Origin: Patiria miniata
Taxonomy: Eukaryota; Echinodermata; Asteroidea; Valvatida; Asterinidae
DNA length: 64,000 nucleotides
Assembly: GCF_015706575.1 (NCBI RefSeq)
Contig: NW_024037057.1
Span: 3,243,501 to 3,307,500 of the forward strand
Reading direction: 5' to 3'
The translations under genes were made by a program, and so were the position numbers. Position 1 is the stretch's first letter. Each line of letters opens with the position of its first letter. The notes below the pieces were generated by a model. It did not search any database, was not told where the DNA came from, and saw nothing but the letters and a program-made list of their open reading frames with translations. Below are positions 1 to 13,398 of this stretch, piece by piece.

Positions 1-1397
1 GATCTGGACAAACTCGGTACCATTTTGAAGCGGATGAATGGGCCAACCCTCATGCAAATCGGCAGGTCGATAGACCCGAAACCTTTGGAGAAAATACCAG
101 AAGTAGCAGCGGATGCCCCTTCTTTCGCTTTTGTGCATTAAGTCCCGTAGGGAGGCCTGTCAGCGCCAACCAGCCTGGCTCCCATGTATCGCAGCCTGAA
201 GGTACCTTACCCTGGATGGATCTGGACAAACTCGGTACCATTTTGAAGCGGATGAATGGGCCAACCCGCATGCAAATCGGCAGGTCGATAGAATTGAAAC
301 TTTTGGAGAAAATCCCTGATGAGCGGCGGATGCCCCTTCTTTCGCTTTAGTGCAGTAAGTCCCATAGGGAGGCCTGTCAGCGCCAACCCGCATGGCTCCC
401 ATGTATCGCAGCCTGAAGGTACCTTAACCTGGATGGATCTGGACAAACTCGGTACCATTTTGAAGCGGATGAATGGGCCAACCCTCATGCAAATCGGCAG
501 GTCGATAGACCCGAAACTTTTGGAGAAAATTGTAGAAGTAGTAGCGGATGCCCCTTCTTTCGCATTTGTGCAGTAAGTCCCATAGGGAGGCCTGTCAGCG
601 CCAACCCGCCTGGCTCCCATGTATCGCAGCCTGAAGGTACCTTACCCTGGATGGATCTGGACAAACTCGTTACCATTTTGAAGCGGATGAATGGGCCAAC
701 CCGCATGCATATCGGCAGGTCGATAGACCTGAAACCTTTGGAGAAAATCTCAGACGTAGTAGCGGATGCCCCTTCTTTCGCTTTTGTGCAGTAAGTCCCA
801 TAGGGAGGCCTGTCAGCGCCAACCGCCTGGCTCCCATGTATCGCAGCCTGAAGGTACCTTAACCTGGATGAATCTGGACAAACTCGGTACCATTTTGAAG
901 CGGATGAATGGGCCAACCCGCATGCAAATAAGCAGGTCGATAGACCCGAAACCTTTGGAGAAAATCTCAGAAGTAGCAGCGGATGCCCCTTCTTTCGCTT
1001 TTGTGCAGTAAGTCCCATAGGGAGGCCTGTCAGCGCCAACCCGCCTGGCTCCCATGTATCGCAGCCTGAAGGTACCTTAACCTGGATGGATCTGGACAAA
1101 CTCGGTACCATTTTGAAGCGGATGAATGGGCCAACCCGCATGCAAATCGGCAGGTCGATAGACCCGAAACCTTTGGAGAAAATACCAGAAGTAGCAGCGG
1201 ATGCCCCTTCTTTCGCTTTTGTGCATTAAGTCCCGTAGGGAGGCCTGTCAGCGCCAACCCGCCTGGCTCCCATGTATCGCAGCCTGAAGGTACCTTAACC
1301 TGGATGGATCTGGACAAACTCGGTACCATGTTGAAGCGGATGAATGGGCCAACCCGCATGCAAATCGGCAGGTCGATAGAACCGAAACTTTCGGAGA
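1..1397. repeat. 218-bp tandem repeat, about 6.4 copies
   Basis: Seen directly: the GATCTGGACAAACTCGG segment recurs at 1, 219, 436, 654, 871, 1089 and 1307, a spacing of 217-218 bp. Copies differ by scattered substitutions and 1-bp indels. The unit is near 50% GC, unlike the AT-rich satellite that follows. It contains the octamer ATGCAAAT. The minus strand lacks stop codons in all three frames over about three units, which gives a 218-codon open frame at 485-1141; I do not call it a gene because the same DNA is read in three different frames. The array runs off the left edge of the window and ends abruptly in a GGAGAAAT/GGAAATT-type junction with the next satellite. Confidence 0.95.
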
Positions 1398-2179
1398 AAT
1401 TGGGGTAAAAACAGTCAACATTATTGTTTATTTACATGTATTTCCTTCCAAAGATTGGATGATTTTTACCGATATCTGCCAAAATTTGGTTGTTTGACTT
1501 TTGATCCATGCTCCACACGTCTCCTAAGGAATTTCTGCGTTGTTTGGAGAAAAGTCTATTTTTGGCCAAATTTGGTTAAAAATGTAAGGCTAACCCCTTG
1601 TATTTTTTTCAATTTTGGCCAAAAAATGAAATTTTTTGAAACTTGCTGGAAAAATGCCTAAGGTAACCTCAAACACATTCAAATTCGATTCGGGAACAGA
1701 CGGGCCTATAAAAAAGAAAATTCGACCGGAAATTGGGGTAAAAACAATCAAAATTATTGTTTATTTACATGTATTTCCTTCCAAAAGTTGGATGATTTTT
1801 ACCGATATCTGCCAGGATGTGAGTGTTAGAATATTGATCCATGCTCGTCTCAAGAGGAATTTCTGCGTTGTTTGGAGAAAAATCAATTTTTCGCCAAATT
1901 TGGTTCAAAATGTAAGGATAACCCCTTGTATTTTTTTAATTTTGGCCAAAAAATGAAATTTTTTAAACTCGCTGGAAAGATGCCTAAGGTAACCCTGATC
2001 ACATTCCAATTCTATTTGGGAACAGACGTGCCTTAAAAAAACAAAATTCGGCCGAAAATTGGGTTAAAAAGAGTCAAAATTATTGTTTATTTACATGTAT
2101 TTCCTTCCAATAATTGGATGATTTTTTACCGATATCTGCCAAAATTTGGGTGTTTGAATATTGATCCATGCTCCACATG

Positions 2180-5100
2180 TCTCCAGAGGAATTTCTGCGT
2201 TGTTTGGAGAAAAGTCATTTTTTTGCAAAATTTGGTTAAAAATGTAAGGTTTGCCCCTTGTATTTTTTCAATTTTGGCCAAAAAATGAAATTCCTTGAAA
2301 CTTGCTGGAAAGATGCCAAAGGTAACCCTGAACACATTTCAATTTGATTTGGGAACAGACGGGCCTTAAAAAAAAAAATTTGGCCGGAAATTGGGGTAAA
2401 AATAGTCATAATTATTGTTTATTTACATGTATTTCCTTCCAAAAGATGGATGATTTTTACCGATATCTGCCAAAATTTTGGTGTTTTAATATTGATCCAT
2501 GCTCCACACGTCTCCAGAGGAATTTCTGCGTTGTTTGGAGAAAAGTCAATTTTTGGACAAATTTGGTTAAAAATGTAAGGCTAACCCCTTGTATTTTTTT
2601 CAATTTTGGCCAAAAAATGAAATTCCTTGAAACTTACTGGAAAGATGCCTAAGGTAACCCTGAACACATTCCAATTCGATTTGGGAACAGATGTGTTTTT
2701 GAAAAGAAAATTTGGCGGGAAATTTGGGTAAAAACAGTCAAAACTATTGTTCATTTACATGTATTTCCTTCCAAAAATTGGATGATTTTTTACCGATATC
2801 TGGCAAAATGTGGGTGTTTGACTATTGATCCATGCTCAACAAGTCACTTGAGGAATTTCTGCGTTGTTTGGAGAAAAGTTATTTTTTGGCCAAATTTGGT
2901 TACAAATGTAAGGCTAACCCCTTGTATTTTTCCAATTTTGGCCGAAAATGAAATTTCTTGAAACTTGCTGGAAAGATGCCTAAGGTAACCCTGAACACAT
3001 TTCAATTCGATTTGGGAACAGACTGGCCTTTAAAAAACAAAATTCGGCCGGAAATTGGGTTTAAAACAGTCAAAATTATTGTTTATTTACATGTATTTCC
3101 TTCCAATAATTGGATGATTTTTTACCGATATCTGCCAAAATGTGGGTGTTCGAATATTGATCCATTCTCCACACGTCTCCAGAGGAATTTCTGCGTTGTT
3201 TGGAGAAAAGTCAAATTTTTGCCAAATTTGGTTTAAAATGTAAGGCTAACCCCTTGTATTTTTTTTTCAAATGATGCCAAAAAATGCAATTCCTTGAAAC
3301 TTACTGGAAACATGCCTAAGGTAACCCTGAACACATTCCAATTCGATTTGGGAATAGATGTGCCTTTAAAAAAAAACGTTTGGCGGGAAATTGGGGTAAA
3401 AACAGTCAAAATTATTGTTTATTTACATGTATTTCCTTCCAAAAACTGGATGATTTTTTACCGATATCTGCCAAAATGTGGGTGTTTGACTATTGATCCA
3501 TGCTCCACACGTCACTTGAGGAATTTCTGCGTTGTTTGGAGAAAAGTCATTTTTTGGCCAAATTTGGTTACAAATGTAAGGCTAACCCCTTGTATTTTTC
3601 CACTTTTGGCCAAAAATGAAATTCCTTGAAACTTGCTGGAAAGATGCCTCAGGTAATCCTGAACACATTCCAATTCGGTTCGGAAACAGATGTGCCTTTG
3701 AAAAAGAAAATTCGGCCGGAAATTCGGGTAAAGACAGTCAAAATTATTATTTATTCACATGAATGTATTTCCTTCCAAAAATTGGATGATTTTTACCTAT
3801 ATCTGCCAAAATGTGGGTGTTTGACTATTGATCCATGCTCCACACGTCTCCTGAGGAATTTCTGCGTTGTTTGGAGAAAAGTCATTTTTTTGCAAAATTT
3901 GGTTAAAAATGTAAGGTTTGCCCCTTGTATTTTTTCAATTTCGGCCAAAAAATGAAATTCCTTGAAACTTGCTGGAAAGATGCCAAAGGTAACCCTGAAC
4001 ACATTTCAATTTGATTTGGGAACAGACGGGCCTTAAAAAAAAAAATTTGGCCGGAAATTGGGGTAAAAATAGTCATAATTATTGTTTATTTACATGTATT
4101 TCCTTCCAAAAGATGGATGATTTTTACCGATATCTGCCAAAATTTTGGTGTTTTAATATTGATCCATGCTCCACACGTCTCCAGAGGAATTTCTGCGTTG
4201 TTTGGAGAAAAGTCAATTTTTGGACAAATTTGGTTAAAAATGTAAGGCTAACCCCTTGTATTTTTTTCAATTTTGGCCAAAAAATGAAATTCCTTGAAAC
4301 TTACTGGAAAGATGCCTAAGGTAACCCTGAACACATTCCAATTCGATTTGGGAACAGATGTGTTTTTGAAAAGAAAATTTGGCGGGAAATTTGGGTAAAA
4401 ACAGTCAAAACTATTGTTCATTTACATGTATTTCCTTCCAAAAATTGGATGATTTTTTACCGATATCTGGCAAAATGTGGGTGTTTGACTATTGATCCAT
4501 GCTCAACAAGTCACTTGAGGAATTTCTGCGTTGTTTGGAGAAAAGTTATTTTTTGGCCAAATTTGGTTACAAATGTAAGGCTAACCCCTTGTATTTTTCC
4601 AATTTTGGCCGAAAATGAAATTTCTTGAAACTTGCTGGAAAGATGCCTAAGGTAACCCTGAACACATTTCAATTCGATTTGGGAACAGACTGGCCTTTAA
4701 AAAACAAAATTCGGCCGGAAATTGGGTTTAAAACAGTCAAAATTATTGTTTATTTACATGTATTTCCTTCCAATAATTGGATGATTTTTTACCGATATCT
4801 GCCAAAATGTGGGTGTTCGAATATTGATCCATTCTCCACACGTCTCCAGAGGAATTTCTGCGTTGTTTGGAGAAAAGTCAAATTTTTGCCAAATTTGGTT
4901 TAAAATGTAAGGCTAACCCCTTGTATTTTTTTTTTCAAATGATGCCAAAAAATGCAATTCCTTGAAACTTACTGGAAACATGCCTAAGGTAACCCTGAAC
5001 ACATTCCAATTCGATTTGGGAATAGATGTGCCTTTAAAAAAAAACGTTTGGCGGGAAATTGGGGTAAAAACAGTCAAAATTATTGTTTATTTACATGTAT

Positions 5101-5548
5101 TTCCTTCCAAAAATTGGATGATTTTTTACCGATATCTGCCAAAATGTGGGTGTTTGACTATTGATCCATGCTCCACACGTCACTTGAGGAATTTCTGCGT
5201 TGTTTGGAGAAAAGTCATTTTTTGGCCAAATTTGGTTACAAATGTAAGGCTAACCCCTTGTATTTTTCCACTTTTGGCCAAAAATGAAATTCCTTGAAAC
5301 TTGCTGGAAAGATGCCTCAGGTAATCCTGAACACATTCCAATTCGGTTCGGAAACAGATGTGCCTTTGAAAAAGAAAATTCGGCCGGAAATTCGGGTAAA
5401 GACAGTCAAAATTATTATTTATTCACATGAATGTATTTCCTTCCAAAAATTGGATGATTTTTACCTATATCTGCCAAAATGTGGGTGTTTGACTATTGAT
5501 CCATGCTCCACACGTCTCCTGAGGAATTTCTGCGTTGTTTGGAGAAAA
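2180..5548. repeat. Higher-order tandem duplication, five monomers, about 1667 bp
   Basis: The block 2180-3846 is repeated at 3847-5548 with a constant offset of 1667-1668 bp. I see only two differences, a T/C at 2275/3942 and a one-base change in a T run near 4930. Open frames at 2344, 2958, 3294 and 3626 recur identically at 4011, 4625, 4962 and 5294. Neighbouring monomers differ far more from each other than these two blocks do, so this is a recent unequal exchange or amplification of a five-monomer unit. Confidence 0.9.
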
Positions 5549-7353
5549 GTAAATTTTTCGCCAAATTTGGTTTAAAATGTAAGGCTAACCTTTTGTATTT
5601 TTTCAATTGTGGTCAATAAATTAAATTACGTGAAACTTGCTGGAAAGATGCCTAAGGTAACCCTGAACACATTCCAACTCGATTTGGGAACAGATGCGCT
5701 TTTGAAAAAGAACATTTGGCGGGAAATTGCGGTAAAAACAGTCAAAATTATTGTTTATTTACATGTATTTCCTTCCAAAAATTAGATGATTTTTTCCCAA
5801 ACGTGCCAAAATGTGGGTGCTTTACTATTGATCCATGCTCTATACGTCTCCTGAAGATTTTCGGCGGTGTTTGGAGAAAAATCCATTTTTGGCTTAATTT
5901 GGTTAAAAATGTAAGGCTAACCCCTTGTATTTATTTCAAATTTGGCCAAAAAATGAAATTCCTTGAAACTTACTGGAAAGATGCCTAAGGTAATCTAGAA
6001 CATATTCCAATTCAATTTGGGAACAGATATGAAATTGGCCGGAAATTAGGGTAAAAACAGTCAAAATTATTGTTGATTTACATCTATTTCCTTCCAATAA
6101 TTGGATGATTTTTACCAGTATCTGCCAAAATTTGGGTGTTTAACTATTGATCCATGCTCCACACGTCTCCTGAGAAATTTCTGCGTTGTTTGGAGAAATT
6201 TCAATTTTTGGCTAACCCCTTGTATTTTTTTTCAATTTTGGCCAAAAAAAAATGAAATTCCTTGAAACTTGCTGGAAAGATGTCTAAGGTAATCCCAAAC
6301 ACATTCCAATTTGGTTTGGGAACAGATGTGGCTTTGAAAAAGAAAATGTGGCGGGAAATGGAAGTAAAAAAAGTCAAAATTATTTTTAATAACATGTATT
6401 TCCTTACAAAAATTGGATGGTTCTTACCGATATCTGCCAAATGTTGGTGTTTGACTATTGATCCATGCGCCACACGTCTTCAGAGGAATTTCTGCGTTGT
6501 TTGGAGAAAAGTCATTTTTTTGCCAAAATTTGTTAAAAATGTAAGGTTAACCCCTTGTATTTTTTTCAATTTTGGCCAAAAAATGAAATTCCTTGAAACT
6601 TTCTGGAAAGATGCCTAAGGTAATCCTGAACGCATTCCAATTCGATTTGGGAACAGATGAGCCTTTGAAAAAGAAAATTTGGCAGGAAATTTGGGTTAAA
6701 ACAGTCAAAATTATTGTTTATTTACATGTATTTCCTTCCAAAAATTGGACGGTTTTTACAGATATCTGCCAAAATTTGGGTGTTTGACTATTAATCCACG
6801 TTCTACACGTCTCCTGAGGAATTTCTGCGTTGTTTGGAGAGAAGTTAATTTTTAGCCAATTTTGATTAAAAATGTAAGGCTAACCCCTTGTATTTTTTTA
6901 ATTTTGGCCAAAAAATGAAATTCCTTGAAACTTGCTGGAAAGATGCCTAAGGTAATCCTGAACACATTCCAATTCGATGTGGGAACAGATGGGCCTTTGA
7001 AAGAGAAAATTTGGCCGGAAATTTTGGTGAAAACAGTCAAAATTATTGTTTATTTACATGTATTTCTTTCCAAAAATTGGATGTTTTTTACAGATATCTG
7101 CCAAAATGTGGGTGTTTGACTATTTATCCATGCTCCACACGTCTCTTGAGGAATTTCTTCGTTGTTTGGAGAAAAGTCAATTTTTGGACAAATTTGGTTA
7201 CAAATGTTAGGCTAACCCCTTGTATTTTTCCAATTTTGGCCAGAAATTAAATTCCTTGAAATTTGCTGGAAAGATGCCTAAGGTAACCCTGAACACATTC
7301 CAATTCGGTTCGGAAACAAATGTGCCTTTGAAAAAGAATATTTGGCTGTAATT

Positions 7354-7411
7354 TTGGTGAACGGGCTCTCGACCAATAGGAATGGCTAAACTGTCCGAAG
7401 TATTTATGAAT
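7354..7411. mobile_element. 58-bp remnant of element A right end
   Basis: The sequence ACGGGCTCTCGACCAATAGG through GTATTTATGAAT is identical to the right end of the full element at 10784-11411. It joins satellite at GGTGA. The right junction with satellite is the same as in the full copy, so this is a deletion derivative, not a new insertion. Confidence 0.85.
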
Positions 7412-8717
7412 GTTTATTTACATGTATTTCCTTCCAATAATTGGATGATTTTTTACCGATATCTGCCAAAATTTGGGTGTTTCAATATTGATCCATGCTC
7501 CACACGTCTCCTGAGGAATTTCTGCGTTGTTTGGAGAAAACTCAATTTCTCGCCAAATTTGGTTAAAAATGTAAGGCTAACCCCTTGTATTTTTCAATTT
7601 TGGCCAAAAAAAGAATTTTTTGAAACTTGCTGGAAAGATGCCTAAGGTAACCCTGAACACATTCCAATTCGATTTGGGAACAGACGGGCCTTTTGAAAAA
7701 GAACATTTGGCGGGAAATTGGGGTAAAAACAGTCAACATTATTGTTTATTTACATGTATTTCCTTCCAAAAATTGGATGATTTTTTACCGATATCTGCCA
7801 AAATGTGGGAGTTTGACTATTGATCCATGCTCCACACGTCTCTTGAGGAAATTCTGCGTTGTTTGGAGAAAAGTCATTTTTTTGGCCAATTTTGGTAAAA
7901 AATGTAAGGCTAACCCCTTGTATTTTTTTCAATTTTGGCCAAAAAATCAAATTTTTTGAAACTTGCTGGAAAGATGCCTAACGTAACCCTGAACACATTC
8001 CAATTCGATTTTGGAACAGACGGGCCTTTAAAAAAGAAAATTCGGCCGGAAATTGGGGTAAAAACAGTCAAAATTATTGTTTATTTACATGTATTTCCTT
8101 CCAATAATTGGATGATTTTTACCGCTATCTGCCAAGATGTGAGTGTTTGAATATTGATCCATGCTCCACACGTCTCCAGAGGAATTTCTGTGTTGTTTGG
8201 AGAAAAATCAATTTTTCGCCAAATTTGGTTAAAAATGTAAGGCTAACCTCTGTATTTTTTCAATTTTGGCCAAAAATTGATTTTTTTTAATTTGCTGGAA
8301 AGATGCCTCAGGTAACCCTGAACACATTCTAATTCGATTTGGGAACAGACGTGCCTTTAAAAAACAAAATTCGGCCGAAAATTGGGTTAAAAAGAGTCAA
8401 AATTATTGTTTATTTACATGTATTTCCTTTCAATAATTGGCTGATTTTTTATCGATATCTGCCAAAATTTGGGTGTTTGAATATTGATCCATGCTCCACA
8501 TGTCTCCAGAGGAGATTCTGCGTTGTTTGGAGAAAATTCAATTTTTGGACAAATTTGGTTTAAAATGTAAGGCTAACCCCTTGAATTTTTTTTTAATTCA
8601 TGCCAAAAAATGAAATTCCTTGAAACTTGCTGGAAAGATGCCTAAGGTAATCCTGAACACATTCCAATTCGGTTCGGAAACAAATGTGCCTTTGAAAAAG
8701 AATATTTGGCTGTAATT

Positions 8718-8775
8718 TTGGTGAACGGGCTCTCGACCAATAGGAATGGCTAAACTGTCCGAAGTATTTATGAAT
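8718..8775. mobile_element. Second 58-bp remnant of element A right end
   Basis: Same remnant as the one at 7354, offset 1364 bp, with the same left junction at GGTGA. It was copied along with the four-monomer block. Confidence 0.85.
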
Positions 8776-10154
8776 GTTTATTTACATGTATTTTCTTCCA
8801 ATAATTGGATGATTTTTACCGATATCTGCCAAAATTTGGGTGTTTCAATATTGATCCATGCTCCACACGTCTCCTGAGGAATTTCTGCGTTGTTTGGAGA
8901 AAACTCAATTTCTCGCCAAATTTGGTTAAAAATGTAAGGCTAACCCCTTGTATTTTTTCAATTTTGGCCAAAAAAAGAATTTTTTGAAACTTGCTGGAAA
9001 GATGCCTAAGGTAACCCTGAACACATTCCAATTCGATTTGGGAACAGACGGGCCTTTTGAAAAAGAACATTTGGCGGGAAATTGGGGTAAAAACAGTCAA
9101 CATTATTGTTTATTTACATGTATTTCCTTCCAAAAATTGGATGATTTTTTACCGATATCTGCCAAAATGTGGGAGTTTGACTATTGATCCATGCTCCACA
9201 CGTCTCTTGAGGAAATTCTGCGTTGTTTGGAGAAAAGTCATTTTTTGGCCAATTTTGGTAAAAAATGTAAGGCTAACCCCTTGTATTTTTTTCAATTTTG
9301 GCCAAAAAATCAAATTTTTTGAAACTTGCTGGAAAGATGCCTAACGTAACCCTGAACACATTCCAATTCGATTTTGGAACAGACGGGCCTTTAAAAAAGA
9401 AAATTCGGCCGGAAATTGGGGTAAAAACAGTCAAAATTATTGTTTATTTACATGTATTTCCTTCCAATAATTGGATGATTTTTACCGCTATCTGCCAAGA
9501 TGTGAGTGTTTGAATATTGATCCATGCTCCACACGTCTCCAGAGGAATTTCTGTGTTGTTTTGAGAAAAATCAATTTTTCGCCAAATTTGGTTAAAAATG
9601 TAAGGCTAACCTCTGTATTTTTTCAATTTTGGCCAAAAATTGATTTTTTTTAATTTGCTGGAAAGATGCCTCAGGTAACCCTGAACACATTCTAATTCGA
9701 TTTGGGAACAGACGTGCCTTTAAAAAACAAAATTCGGCCGAAAATTGGGTTAAAAAGAGTCAAAATTATTGTTTATTTACATGTATTTCCTTTCAATAAT
9801 TGGATGATTTTTTATCGATATCTGCCAAAATTTGGGTGTTTGAATATTGATCCATGCTCCACATGTCTCCAGAGGAGATTCTGCGTTGTTTGGAGAAAAT
9901 TCAATTTTTGGACAAATTTGGTTTAAAATGTAAGGCTAACCCCTTGAATTTTTTTTTAATTCATGCCAAAAGATGAAATTCCTTGAAACTTGCTGGAAAG
10001 ATGCCTAAGGTAATCCTGAACACATTCCAATTCGGTTCGGAAACAAATGTGCCTTTGAAAAAGAATATTTGGCTGTAATTTTGGTGAAAACTTTCGAAAT
10101 TATTATTTATTTACATGACTGTATTTCCTTCCAAAAATTGGATGATTTTTAGCG

Positions 10155-13100
10155 ATATCTGCCAAGATGTGAGTGTTTGAATATTGATCCATGCTCCACA
10201 CGTCTCCAGAGGAATGTCTGCGTTGTTTGGAGAAAACTAAATTTTTCGCCAAATTTGGTTAAAAATGTAAGGCTAACCCCTTTTTTTTTTCAATTTTGGC
10301 TTAAAAATTGAAATTTTTTGAAACTTGCTGGAAAAATGCCTGAGGTAACCCTGAACACATTCCAATTCGATTTGGGAACAGACGTGCCTTTAAAAAAGAA
10401 AATTCGGCCGGAAATTGGGGTAAAAACAGTCAAAATTATGATTTATTTACATGACTTGTATTTCCTTCCAAAAATTGTATGATTTTTTACCGATATGTGC
10501 CAAAATGTGAGTGTTTGAATATTGATCCATGCTCCACACGTCTCCAGAGGAATTTCTGCGTTGTTTGGAGAAAAGTCAATTTTTCGCCAATTTTGGTTTA
10601 AAATGTAAGGCATTTCACCCATTGTATTTTTTCCAATTTTTGCCGAAATATTAAATTCCTTGAAACTTGCTGGAAAGATGCCTAAGGTAACCCTGAACAC
10701 ATTCCAATTCGATTTGGGAATAGATGTGCCTTTTGAAAAAGAACATTTAACGGGAAATTGGGGTAAAAACAGTCAACATTATTAAGGGAATAAATGTGTG
10801 CTCTGGAGGTTTTTATCACTCTGTTTAATACCACTTAGAGTCTGGGTGCTGATAATTACCCGAGCCGGAGGCGAGGGTAATTATCAGCACCCAGACTCTA
10901 AGTGGTCTTTAACAGAGTGATAAATACCGACGGAGTACATATTTATTCCCATTCATAAATACCTTTTCGGTAAAAAAAAATCATATAATTCGTTCAAAAC
11001 ATCCCGATTTTGTTCAACAAATTCACTTTATGCTTTTTGAAACATCCCTCCTGCAAAATAATGGAGTGTTCAGCTGGCGAGTAAGATGAAAACAACCCTT
11101 TTATGGAGATTGACGCGCGCGTATCATGTTCTACGCGATGTCGCGCAGAACGCACCTGGCGCGTTGCGTTTTGAATTTAGAACTATAAAATTCTAACTCC
11201 CTGGTAGTGTTGCGCATGCCTACGTGAGGATTGTGAACGTTCAACCAATGAAACGATAAAAGGCACTGGATTTTTAGGAGTCCACATTTTATTGTGACAC
11301 TGGAAAAGTGTTTAAGACCAACTAGCCATGTCTTTATCATCCGTTTAATACCGGCCACGTGACGGGCTCTCGACCAATAGGAATGGCTAAACTGTCCGAA
11401 GTATTTATGAATGTTTATTTACATGTATTTTCTTCCAATAATTGGATGATTTTTACCGATATCTGCCAAAATTTGGGTGTTTCAATATTGATCCATGCTC
11501 CACACGTCTCCAGAGGAATTTCTGCGTTGTTTGGAGAAAACTCAATTTCTCGCCAAATTTGGTTAAAAATATAAGGCTAACCCCTTGTATTTTTCCAATT
11601 TTGGCCAAAAAAAGAATTTTTTGAAACTTGCTGGAAAGATGCCTAAGGTAACCCTGAACACATTCCAATTCGATTTGGGAACAGACGGGCCTTTAAAAAA
11701 GAAAATTCGGCCAGAAATTGGGGTAAAAACAGTCAGAATTATTATTTATTTACATGACTGTATTTCCTTCCAAAAATTGGATGATTTTTACCGATATCTG
11801 CCAAAATGTGAGTATTTGACTATTGATCCATGCTCCACACGTCTCCTGAGGAATTTCTGCGTTGTTTGGAGAAAAGTCAATTTTTCGACAAATTGAGTTA
11901 AAAATGTAAGGCTAACCCCCTGCATTTTTTCAATTTTGGCCAAAAAATGAAATTCCTTGAAACTTGCTGGAAAGATGCCTAAGGTAATCCTGAACACATT
12001 TCAATTCGATTTGGGAACAGACGGGCCTTTAAAAAACAAAAGTCAGCAGGAAATTGGGTTAAAAAGAGTCAAAATTATTGTTTATTTACATGTATTTCCT
12101 TTCAATAATTGGATGATTTTTTATCGATATCTGCCAAGATGTGAGTGTTTGAATATTGATCCATGCTCCACACGTCTCCAGAGGAATGTCTGCGTTGTTT
12201 GGAGAAAACTCAATTTTTCGCCAAATTTGGTTAAAAATGTTAACCCCTTTTTTTATCAATTTTGGCCAAATCATTCAAATTTTTTGAAACTTGCTGGAAA
12301 AATGCCTGAGGTAACCCTGAACACATTCCAATTCGATTTGGGAACAGACGTGCCTTTAAAAAAGAAAATTCGGCCGGAAATTGGGGTAAAAACAGTCAAA
12401 ATTATGATTTATTTACATGACTTGTATTTCCTTCCAAAAATTGTATGATTTTTTACCGATATGTGCCAAAATGTGAGTGTTTGAATATTGATCCATGCTC
12501 CACACGTCTCCAGAGGAATTTCTGCGTTGTTTGGAGAAAAGTCAATTTTTCGCCAATTTTGGTTTAAAATGTAAGGCATTTCACCCATTGTATTTTTTCC
12601 AATTTTTGCCGAAATATTAAATTCCTTGAAACTTGCTGGAAAGATGCCTAAGGTAACCCTGAACACATTCCAATTCGATTTGGGAATAGATGTGCCTTTT
12701 GAAAAAGAACATTTAACGGGAAATTGGGGTAAAAACAGTCAACATTATTGTTTATTTACATGTATTTCCTTCCAATAATTTGATGATTTTTACCGATATC
12801 TGCCAAAATTTGGGTGTTTCAATATTGATCCATGCTCCACACGTCTCCAGAGGAATTTCTGCGTTGTTTGGAGAAAACTCAATTTCTCGCCAAATTTGGT
12901 TAAAAATGTAAGGCTAACCCCTTGTATTTTTTCAATTTTGGCCAAACAATTAATTTTTTTGAAACTTGCTGGAAAGATGCCTAAGGTAACCCTGAACACA
13001 TTCCAATTCGATTTGGGAACAGACGGGCCTTTAAAAAAGAAAATTCGGCCAGAAATTGGGGTAAAAACAGTCACAATTATTATTTATTTACATGACTGTA

Positions 13101-13398
13101 TTTCCTTCCAAAAATTGGATGATTTTTACCGATATCTGCCAAAATGTGAGTATTTGACTATTGATCCATGCTCCACACGTCTCCTGAGGAATTTCTGCGT
13201 TGTTTGGAGAAAAGTCAATTTTTCGACAAATTGAGTTAAAAATGTAAGGCTAACCCCCTGCATTTTTTCAATTTTTGCCAAAAAATGAAATTCCTTGAAA
13301 CTTGCTGGAAAGATGCCTAAGGTAACCCTGAACACCTTTCAATTCGATTTGGGAACAGACGGGCCTTTAAAAAACAAAAGTCAGCAGGAAATTGGGGT
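10155..13398. repeat. Duplicated satellite block with filled and empty transposon site
   Basis: Sequence 10155-10783 matches 12121-12749 (offset 1966), and 11412-12060 matches 12750-13398 (offset 1338). The difference in offset is the 628-bp insertion at 10784-11411. The right-hand block reads straight through the insertion point (CATTATT followed by GTTTATTTACATG near 12745-12757). It is therefore a paralogous empty site. Confidence 0.88.
10784..11411. mobile_element. Element A, copy 1 (foldback-ended non-autonomous transposon)
   Basis: A 628-bp insertion in the satellite, defined exactly by the empty site at about 12750. The left 170 bp (10784-10953) form an imperfect inverted repeat with arms of about 80 bp around GAGCCGGAGGCGAGGG. 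The arms begin AAGGGAATAAATGTG and contain CAGACTCTAAGTGGT. The remainder includes ACGGGCTCTCGACCAATAGG near the right end. A second copy lies in opposite orientation at 38912-39963. No transposase frame is present. The terminal sequences match each other only weakly, and the TSD is at most 1-2 bp, so the superfamily is not assigned. Confidence 0.85.

Larger units (their letters stand above)
7284..10085. repeat. Higher-order tandem duplication, four monomers, about 1363 bp
   Basis: Sequence from about 7284 to 8722 recurs at about 8647-10085 with an offset of 1363-1364 bp. Both units share private features such as GAATATTTGGCTGTAATTTT and the same deletion variants at 8268 and 9631. The first two repeats of the boundary (7354 and 8718) carry a 58-bp remnant of a transposon end, while the third (about 10081) continues as plain satellite. 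This fixes the order of events. Confidence 0.88.

Noticed and set aside
485..1141. 218-codon minus-strand open frame as a protein gene
   Set aside because: It reads the same 218-bp repeat in three successive frames, so the protein would not be a repeat of one sequence; no domain or splice signal supports it.
11957..12448. 163-codon and many about 100-codon plus-strand frames in the satellite
   Set aside because: They arise because the 333-bp period is divisible by three; starts and stops vary between monomers and are set by homopolymer indels.
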